Origin: Pyrenochaeta sp. MPI-SDFR-AT-0127
Lineage: Eukaryota; Ascomycota; Dothideomycetes; Pleosporales; Cucurbitariaceae
Assembly (NCBI GenBank): GCA_020747015.1
Contig: JAGTJM010000001.1
Span: 682,001-746,000 of the forward strand
Reading direction: 5' to 3'
DNA length: 64,000 bases
The notes under the pieces: generated by a model
Databases searched by the model: none
Seen by the model: only the letters and a program-made list of their open reading frames with translations
Told to the model about the DNA's origin: nothing
Position numbers and translations under genes: made by a program
In this document: piece after piece, positions 56,726 to 64,000 of the stretch
Layout of the letters: each line of letters starts with the position of its first letter
Position numbering within the stretch: position 1 is the first letter of the stretch

Positions 56726-57039
56726 TGTAGCGGTTGCGAAACGGCGAATGTGCTGCTGGGGATGGCAATATTGAAGAGAGGAATCCTGAAGAGCCCCTTG
56801 TCACTACATGAGTTTGTCGGTGTTCGAGATTGTACGAAGCGGGAAGGCCGGGCGGAAGGTGGGAGCTGTCGGGATGTGGGGGGCCAAACGCACCCGGGTT
56901 CTGGCCATCATCCTTCATCCAATGGGCGCAACAGCAACTCCGTCCTGGTCAAATGTGCCTTGATCTCTTCATATCGAACGCCAGAATCTCTCTTCATTGA
57001 ATATCGTGATCAAATTTCCAATTCTGCTTGCAACTAGCG
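56726..57039. other. Upstream region of the ALDH-like gene
   Basis: About 310 bp; no other gene seen. Confidence 0.5.
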
Positions 57040-58589
57040 ATGACCTCCCCACTCACACCAGATGTTGCGATCGCGAACCTCCAAGCCTCCGCTCTCACAG
57101 CCCGCTGCCACAATGCTCTATTTCGTCTCAAGCAACTGAAATCTCTCCATGAGACTTTGCGGAACAACAGTGGCACAATTAAGGATGCGATACGACAAGA
57201 TAGTGGCGTGTCGGATGAGGAAGCCATTACCGAGGTCGCATTTGCTCTCGAGATCGTAAAGGAGCATTATAGCTCAATAGACGTGAAGAAAGCGCTGGAG
57301 CAAGAGTACCGAATTACAAATGGCCAGAATGCGAGCCAAGAGAGGAAACCATGGGGAGTCGCATATATCGAGCCGCAGCGGAGCCACACCGCTCTGCTAT
57401 CAGCAATTGCGCCGTTGAGCGCAGCATTGACTGCGGGAAACTGTGTCGCGCTAAAGGTAAAGCTCTCCAAAACTCTGAGACAGTTCTTTTGTTAAAAATG
57501 ATCTAGCTCGAACCCAATTTGCGCGCGCTACCGTCTCTACTGCGCCAGCTACTCGCTGAAGCTCTCGAAGCCGACACTTTTGTTGCCATCTCGTCCGAAC
57601 CTTCCGCAGAGTCACTTTCAGCGTGCCTGCAAGTCTTACAAGAGACCAGTGTCGACCAGCCAACATACTCACAATTAGTCTCTCCTAATAGTAAAGTCAT
57701 CGCTGTGGTCGATCGAACAGCAGACCTTGGGCTAGCTGCTGAACAACTAGTGGCGGCACGCTTCGCATTCGGTGGCACATCACCCTATGCCCCAGATATC
57801 GTCTTCGTGAACGAGTTCATCAAGAAAGAGTTTCTAGAGCATGTTCTCAAGCATTCAATCCGATTTCTTGCCGGCTCTAGTGGTATCTCAAACGGTTCGC
57901 TGACCTCAAGAGAACCCAAGAAAAGCTCGCGAATTGCAGAAGCCTTCCAGGCCCTCTCAGACAACAAAAGGTGGAAATTGAATATCGTCACACATGGCGA
58001 CAACGGCGCCATCGTTGAGCTATCTAATCTCTCCGCTCTGCCACAAAAGTCTCGCCAGCCAATCTTCTGTGTATCTCCAATAACATCGCTCGAGCATGCC
58101 ATCAGCCTCACTGATGAAGAACTCGACCCTCATGAGACTTTGCTGGCTGCATACCACTTCGGCACCCCCTCAGCTGGAAAGTATCTTTCTCAGTTCATCA
58201 ACGCAGATGCCTCTTTCGTAAATCACATTCCCTTTCGCCTTTTACTAGGTCCCGCCGCTCCATCCTTCCAGCCGATCGATATCGAAAAGCGATACACCAC
58301 AGAGCATTTCAATCGCTCATCGCCCGCTTACATCTCACCTCCTACCTCGCAAGCAGCAATCGCGAAAGTCGTTGCTGGTAAGGAGACACGCAAGGCGGCC
58401 GCAGAATTGCTTGCCAAAGCATCGCAGGAGATCAAGGAGAAGAAACGTGCAGAATGGATAGCGATGGGATACTTTGAGCAGGGCATCTTTATTGGACTGG
58501 GATTGTATGGTATTCCAATTCTGACGTGTCTGGGCGCTTCGTTATTCTTTGGTGTTAGGGCGGGATTAAGGAGGTGGGCGTTCACGTGA
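57040..58589 (+). CDS. Aldehyde-dehydrogenase-like pseudoenzyme with C-terminal membrane segment
   Basis: 499 residues, two exons (57040-57456 and 57507-58589, in frame). Belongs to the ALDH superfamily by its long pattern: LKSLHETLRNNSGTIKDAIR with DSGVSDEEAITEVAFALEIV at the N-terminus, KPWGVAYIEPQ, IAPLSAALTAGNCVALKLEP, and an HFGTPSAGKYLS segment. However, the site of the catalytic Cys (usually GQxCxAP) reads FGGTSPYAPDIVFVNEF, so the Cys is Ser, and the usual ELGGKxP general-base region is replaced by NGAIVELSNLSALP. It is therefore probably inactive as a dehydrogenase. The C-terminus has a hydrophobic segment (GIFIGLGLYGIPILTCLGAS, then LFF) followed by RRW, a likely membrane anchor. 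Start at 57040 chosen over 57028 by context. Neighbour of the cluster genes. Confidence 0.85.
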
Positions 58590-58905
58590 ATAAGATCTTC
58601 GTGTGTCAACTGTACTACATAGCCAATGTTAATTTCTCACATATAGCAATTTTCTCTATCAAACAAGAGTGTTCTTTCTATGGAGCTAGTACCCACTCTT
58701 AAGATTGCAAAGGTGGATGCTATCAAAGATATCAACTCATTTCACAGAAACACTTTATGCGCATCATGCTTGACTATCAGGCATGGGGAAAATTTGCTTG
58801 CAGCTCATATGGAAAGGTCTGATAAATTCATGATTAAGCGTAGTGACCAAATTACTTCTCTCGTTACCCCTAGCGTCGTTGCAGTTCAGTGTCGTTCTTT
58901 TATGA
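58590..58905. other. Intergenic between converging genes
   Basis: About 315 bp of 3' flanking DNA. Confidence 0.6.
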
Positions 58906-60694
58906 TTACATGGCTGATCCCTCAGGGACCCACTTCGCGGTCCAAATCCTGAGACGCTTACCCCAGAGCAGCATTGGGACTGTCATCAATCCAAATAGAC
59001 CCATGAGCATTCCAAAAATGCCAAATGGCTCAGAAGTGCCTGAATGGTGGACCCAATCGCCGACAAAGAACGTCCACGCGAACGCAACAATAGCCCTTGT
59101 GGAAGTGACCATGACGAAGCAGTCTCCAGCCACTGAACTGTACGACTCAATGAGGTAGTTGAAGCCCACAGATGGCGCTTGCATGAGTCCAAAAGACACC
59201 ATTCCGATACCAAACTGAAGACCAACCCAGCCAGTGGATGAAGGGTGATCACCCACGAAACCAAACACCAAAGCTCCTGCTGTTGCAATGAACAGAGCTG
59301 GGAGAGCAGTGATGAGACGAGACTCGGGCTCTGTAAAACCATGATTATCTTTTTTCGCAAGTCGCTTTGTAGTGAAATCGGCCACGAAGTATGTATAGAT
59401 CTGTTGCGAAGCGTTAGCGAGTATCAAGAGAGCTTGCTTGTACCTTCTTCAGTACTCAAGGCCAACTTACACATCCTACAAATGAGCCGATTGCACCGCC
59501 AACATTGATCAAACCGGCGTTCTTGCCCCAGAGATAGGGTGGAGCAGACACGATTTGAGGTCCAACGGTGCTGATAACAACAATGAGTCCAACCAAGCCA
59601 GCGTACCATGCAGAAACGAGCCAAACACCAGGAAGCCTCAGAACCTTGTATGGCGAAATGAACTTCTGCACAATGCCTGGACGGTATGTGATGAGCTTCA
59701 AAGAGCGCATATACGTGTAAGGTGGATAAGAGGAAGGTACCGCAGAGTCTGCGATAACCACAGCTTCCTTAGTCTCAGCTCCTGGCTTCTCTGCGTCATC
59801 AGAAAAGGTAACTGTGGTTTGCGGACGATCGTAAAGGGTCTCAGCCTGAAAGACGAGGCAGAGGGCGAAAGTGATTGCCGAGAGTAGGACATTGACCCAA
59901 TGCAACCATGGAAGACCCATATCTGCAACAATGTAGCCTCCAGCGAGCCCACCAATGACTGAGCCCAGAGATAAGAAAACGGTGTATATGGCCTACAAGC
60001 AGAAGTGTTAATTGAGGGGCACTGGAGCATATATTTGATGCTGGGCTTAACTCACCATCGCACGTCCACGCTGATGGACAAAAAAGATCTCACCAACAAC
60101 GTCAGGCGAAACAGCATCAGCGGGCCCACTTGCAATTCCCATGACGAGGCGAGCTGCCAGTAAGCTATTAAAGCTTGTGGCCAGGCCAGCCCACATACTC
60201 GAGAACACAAGCATCAGAAGGCTCACAAGTGTGACTGAGCGTCGACCGAAGGTGTTGGCGAGAGGAACCCACCACAAATTGGAAACTCCCATCATCAGGA
60301 CATTGACCGCAATTAAGTAAGTCAATTCTGAGAATCCCTTTGGTGGGAAGCCGAAAATTGGTGTTGATGCATAGATAGGCAATGCACTCGAGAGTGAAGA
60401 GCTGGTGAAGTTTACGACGAAGGGATGCAAAGACATGACGAATAGAATCGCCTGCTTCCGCCACATTGGGAGGTTGAGGGGGTCCGCCGGGTCCGCCGAC
60501 GGTTGAGGAACAAGGCGGATCTCATCGTGAGTGCTCTGAGACGCGGTCCATTCGAGGTGCTCTGTTCATGACAATCAGCAAGATGTTGGTCGACATGCTT
60601 TTGTCATCTTACCGACAAGTGTTGCTGTCCCAGGAGGTGTTGCATTTTTGACCTCCTCCTTTGACAGGGCAAAGGCTCCCTTCAAGGACGACAT
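58906..60694 (-). CDS. MFS transporter (DHA1-type drug:H+ antiporter family)
   Basis: Twelve-helix membrane transporter, likely exporting a small molecule by proton antiport. Four exons: 60694 to about 60613 (MSSLKGAFALSKEEVKNATP); from about 60561 EHLEWTASQ...; from about 59994 AIYTVFLSLGSVIGGLAGGY...; and from about 59402 IYTYFVADFT... to the stop at 58906. Family marks: PADPLNLPMWRKQA before TM1, LMMGVSNLWWVPLANTFGRR (motif A-like), SLLMLVFSSMWAGLATSFNS, MGIASGPADAVSPDVVGEIF, and FLSLGSVIGGLAGGYIVAD (motif C region). A long central cytosolic loop (ETLYDRPQTTVTFSDDAEK...) separates helices 6 and 7. About 530 residues. Closest layout is the HOL1/DHA1 type rather than sugar porters. Likely serves the adjacent monooxygenase cluster, as inference. 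Confidence 0.9.
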
Positions 60695-61376
60695 GATTTA
60701 CAAAAGCGTGTCGTTGAGCAAGGGTACGGATAGTGTCGCGATGGTTCTATGAGAGTTTGGACAATTGACGATGCACAACAGTGAGTGTGGATCTATGGCA
60801 TTGTGACAATCTAAATACCCAGCTGGAGCAACCCAAAGACTTTGCGTCTGATCCAGCATGCAGGCTTGGGATGGAAGTAGCCAGCGAATGAAGAAAGACT
60901 TGACGCGCCTCAAACTTCTTTCATTGGTCGATACAACAGCGCATTGACCATATAACCCCGGCGTGACTCCTGGTCCCCCCATGGGGTCGTCGGAATGTGG
61001 AGTGGAGTTGCAGGTATGTGAGCCGTACCAATCCAAAAGCATTCCAGCCAAGCAGCGCACACACCCCGTCTGTAACTGCCGCCGCGATAAAACAGCCAAC
61101 AACCGCAGTTTGAGATCCAAGCAACCTGGCACAGCCGACCGATCCCGCAGTTCTGGGGGTCGCCATAAGGCCGGAACAGCTAAAAAACGGATCATTCGCT
61201 TGGTCTGGCAATCTGACTGGACGATAATCTCAAAGAGACCGAATCCAGACTTGTGGGTATGTGATATCGGAGCACTTTTAGTGTTGAAATTAAAGACGCC
61301 GAGTGCCTTATCTTGTCGCAGTACGCTTTGATATAATTATCGGTGTCTAAATCAGAGGCCGATACCTGCCAGCCAC
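60695..61376. other. Intergenic, upstream of MFS gene
   Basis: 3' flank of the transcription-factor gene and promoter of the MFS gene. No gene seen. Confidence 0.55.
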
Positions 61377-64000
61377 TCACTTGGTAGCAGAACGTAGGCC
61401 TTCTAACAATTGAACCAAGTTTCCAACGAGTGGCGGGCATGATTCAACTGGGTCATGGGGTGCTCGAAGCAGATGAATTAGTCCATCCATAACCCCTGAA
61501 ACATCGCTGAGTTGCGTAATATTTTGTGACGTAGGACTTCTTATCGAGGGAATACCTCGATTCAAAGTAATAAACCGTCGTGCGCCAAGGTAATCATCCC
61601 CGTTGAGCACTACAGCCGTTTGGACTGATTCGGTTGGAGACACGTCCTCCAAGCTTGATCGTCTGAGAAATCCATAACCCCACAAGATGAGTCCGGCATG
61701 GTAGATGGCAATAGCGTTGAAGTTACAAAGTAAAGCTTTTGGCAGGCCCTCAGCAGCACGCAATATCTGGCCCGCATGCCAAAGGGCTTGACGCGCTGGG
61801 ACGCTTTTCGTCCAGTCTCGCAATGCTGGGTATGCGCCTCGTGCTTCTTCTTGCCCCTCAATACCTGCGAACAACTGAATATCATCGAGAGGTGCATTGA
61901 GATGCACAAGCATTAGTTCCAGTGTAATTTCAAGACTCTTAGTCAAAGGAGGGCTGCTAATACGGAAATCATCCAGTTGTTTTGTAAGTTCTTGATGTCG
62001 AGATGACAAAATGAGACTAGGGTTTGCCTTTGACTGCGCCTTGATGGTTAAAGTCCCCATCTGGCGGTACTCCCAGACCATACCCCACATCATGTAGAGA
62101 TATGTTGTACTCGCATGGTCGTGCTGTGCGAGGTGATCCAGGTCTAGGAAACATTCAATCGCCGAGGGTCTTTTCGTAGTGATGTTTGCGATGTCCGAAT
62201 AGGCCGCCTTCCATGTGGCAGCCGACTTAGCCTGCCAAAGATTGTTGGAGCTTGGTAGAGGAAGTTGCATTTCCGAGTAAGAGATCAAAGGTGGCTTGAG
62301 TAAAGCCATCGAGGACTGCCTATCGAGTTCGAATGCGCGATAGACTAAGCGAAGATATGACTCCTGATGCACCCATTCCAGCCATTTGTTCTCCAACAGG
62401 ACGCCTTGATCCTCGGCAGAAGGAGAAATCTCCTTCCAAGTCGCTCGACGAAACCGACCGCCACGTCGAAGCATTGTCAACAACGGCTGGAGAAAGCTTT
62501 CTGCGATTTCCATTTTGCGACTTATCCCGCTCCACATACCGACCTTAAGTTGAAGAAAGAAATTTCTTACGTGCTGGAGATCTCTAATAGAAGTGTTGTC
62601 TTCTTCAAATACTCGCGATTGTCCAATTCGTGATGCCTCATGCAGAGCAAAACCGAGCTTTCGTAGAGGAGTGTCGGGCGTATTAGCAGCTCCTGCGGAC
62701 ACGATACAAGCCAGTAGCTCTGGACTAGTCTTCGAAGGTGAGAATGTTGGAAGATGAAACCAGGATTGTGCGTCTAACGATGGCGACGTCAAGAAGTACT
62801 GAATGAGACCATCGAGCAATTCAATGCTGGGAAAGGCAGATGCAATCCTTTTGACATTTTCTGGACTACATGTACCAAGCACAAGAGCCATCAACTGATC
62901 GCGGCTGACACGATGCAGCCTCTCCACAATCACCCGGCGTTGTGTTATATGAGAACGGCGATTGGCGTCTTTCTCTGAATCTGAGAATGCAAGGTTGGCC
63001 TGCTCTGCGAGGCTATAGTCTTTGTTCGGCTGCGGAAGGTAACGCCAGATGCTCTGCTTGAAGGCTTCTGTCCTCACTGGTACACTATCACTCTCGGGAA
63101 GCTGTTGCTCAACTCCTTGAGCATCTGTCGATGGAGTATCGGCGGCAAAGGGCACTTGGAAGTTATACTGGTCAAGCAAGCCCAGGTCAAGATCAGTAAG
63201 GCCAACATCGAGATCAAAGCTGAGGTCCATAATGCCACGTGGAGTAGCCTGGCCTGAAAAGAATGCTTCAAATGGAGGCATATTCCGGAAATAGTCAGGC
63301 AGGAACGGGTTAGGGCCAGGAGTCTCATCGAAATGTGACATTCCATTATCGAAGAACGATAAAGAGGTGGTGGGGTCTTCAACATATGATTGATCTACTG
63401 TAATGAGTCCAGTCCCAGGGTTCAAAGGGGGTTGCATGTTGGTCGACGTTGTTATAGGTCTTTGTCCAGCCCTTGTTCTACTTGCGCCGGGAGTCATGTT
63501 GGCCACAGCTGCTGTTTGTATCGAGGCAGTGTGGTCGAAGCGGTCAAGGGTTTCGTTGGTACTTCGCCTTGACGTTGAGGACAAATCGATGCTTTGCCCT
63601 GGTGTTGGCAGCGATGATGGATAATCGAACCCGTTTGAAAGATCAAGTAGATCCTGGGCAGCATGAACAGCGTCGTCGTTGATGTCGGTGTCGTCGGTTG
63701 TAGAGAGTTCGGGCACTCGACAAGGAATGTTCTTCTTCTTACACCGACTACATGGTTTATCGTCTTCACAACGAAGATGACTTTGAGAGCAAGCCTCACA
63801 GGCCTGCACTACTCTGGTATCACGGGCAATCTCTCGCTTTTGTCGCTTGTTGGCGGACTCTGAGTCGTGATTCGTTACATGTCTTTTCAATAGATCTCTA
63901 CAATAAGTTAGCGAGGAGAGTGATGCGTGCTGAACGCTGCAAGCCGGGACACCTACATCCGGGCAAATCCCTTGGAGCATATAGGGCAGACGTAAGGCTT
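61377..64000 (-). CDS. Transcription factor with C2H2 finger plus Zn2Cys6 cluster (N-terminus outside window)
   Basis: Nuclear DNA-binding regulator. The first visible exon at the right edge codes KPYVCPICSKGFAR. After a 60-base intron (GTAGGT donor at 63960, TTGTAG acceptor) the frame continues DLLKRHVTNHD, completing a classical C2H2 finger (C-x2-C-x12-H-x3-H). About 20 residues later comes a fungal Zn2Cys6 cluster (CEACSQSHLRCEDDKPCSRC, then KKKNIPC). A disordered middle follows, then a helical fungal-specific regulatory domain from about residue 330 (RVIVERLHRVSRDQLMALVL, WFHLPTFSPSKTSPELLACI, SYLRLVYRAFELDRQSSMAL) and an end LLEGLRSATK, stop at 61377. Fungal C2H2+Zn2Cys6 regulators often control nearby metabolic genes. 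The 5' exons are missing from the window. Confidence 0.9.
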   Translation of the reverse strand, partial: ALRLPYMLQGICPDVGVPACSVQHASLSSLTYCRDLLKRHVTNHDSESANKRQKREIARDTRVVQACEACSQSHLRCEDDKPCSRCKKKNIPCRVPELSTTDDTDINDDAVHAAQDLLDLSNGFDYPSSLPTPGQSIDLSSTSRRSTNETLDRFDHTASIQTAAVANMTPGASRTRAGQRPITTSTNMQPPLNPGTGLITVDQSYVEDPTTSLSFFDNGMSHFDETPGPNPFLPDYFRNMPPFEAFFSGQATPRGIMDLSFDLDVGLTDLDLGLLDQYNFQVPFAADTPSTDAQGVEQQLPESDSVPVRTEAFKQSIWRYLPQPNKDYSLAEQANLAFSDSEKDANRRSHITQRRVIVERLHRVSRDQLMALVLGTCSPENVKRIASAFPSIELLDGLIQYFLTSPSLDAQSWFHLPTFSPSKTSPELLACIVSAGAANTPDTPLRKLGFALHEASRIGQSRVFEEDNTSIRDLQHVRNFFLQLKVGMWSGISRKMEIAESFLQPLLTMLRRGGRFRRATWKEISPSAEDQGVLLENKWLEWVHQESYLRLVYRAFELDRQSSMALLKPPLISYSEMQLPLPSSNNLWQAKSAATWKAAYSDIANITTKRPSAIECFLDLDHLAQHDHASTTYLYMMWGMVWEYRQMGTLTIKAQSKANPSLILSSRHQELTKQLDDFRISSPPLTKSLEITLELMLVHLNAPLDDIQLFAGIEGQEEARGAYPALRDWTKSVPARQALWHAGQILRAAEGLPKALLCNFNAIAIYHAGLILWGYGFLRRSSLEDVSPTESVQTAVVLNGDDYLGARRFITLNRGIPSIRSPTSQNITQLSDVSGVMDGLIHLLRAPHDPVESCPPLVGNLVQLLEGLRSATK

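Noticed and set aside
1..64000. tRNA, rRNA, CRISPR, insertion sequences
   Set aside because: I looked for B-box-like GGTTCGANTCC patterns, rRNA-like conserved blocks, regular short repeats and transposase motifs and saw none; a covariance-model scan would be the decisive check for tRNAs.

Overview
The window is a gene-dense piece of a filamentous ascomycete genome, most likely a dothideomycete of the order Pleosporales. Three things point there: short GT-AG introns of about 45-90 bases in most genes; a proton-pump-type opsin that closely resembles the Leptosphaeria opsin family; and several fungus-only families (DUF1996, DUF2264, a DUF8004-like protein, a Zn2Cys6 regulator, small secreted cysteine proteins). 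Genes lie on both strands with no operons. I saw no rRNA, tRNA, CRISPR array or intact transposon.

Left part (1-17.6 kb): an F-box/LRR protein running off the left edge, an aldo-keto reductase, a doubtful small gene, an 8-cysteine secreted effector-like protein, a tiny membrane/coiled-coil protein, a short conserved fungal protein, a gene-poor GC-rich stretch with simple repeats (9.1-11.6 kb), a secreted DUF1996 protein, a four-exon homologue of the Tse2 ADP-ribosyltransferase-like toxin family, and a zinc alcohol dehydrogenase.

Middle part (18-44.5 kb): a Pho85-type cyclin-dependent kinase; a divergent pair of a DUF2264 carbohydrate-active-type protein and an MFS sugar transporter; a three-RPEL-repeat protein; a small secreted cysteine protein visible only after splicing; a microbial rhodopsin with all proton-pump residues; a ZIP zinc transporter; a divergent pair of DNA polymerase kappa and a coiled-coil protein; a large DUF8004-like protein; and a MARVEL-like tetraspan protein.

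Right part (45-64 kb): a possible small secreted protein, a single-pass receptor-like protein with a lectin-like ectodomain, mitochondrial ribosomal protein S8, and two neighbouring genes that each carry a PPNY (PPxY) motif. After these comes a probable metabolic cluster: a flavin monooxygenase fused to an acetoacetate-decarboxylase-like domain, an aldehyde-dehydrogenase-like pseudoenzyme with a C-terminal membrane segment, an MFS exporter, and a transcription factor with both a C2H2 finger and a Zn2Cys6 cluster. The last runs off the right edge. This cluster and the Tse2-like gene are the most interesting content.

Exon structures were read by eye from splice signals and frame continuity. Where I give codon counts, the joined exons were checked to be divisible by three.
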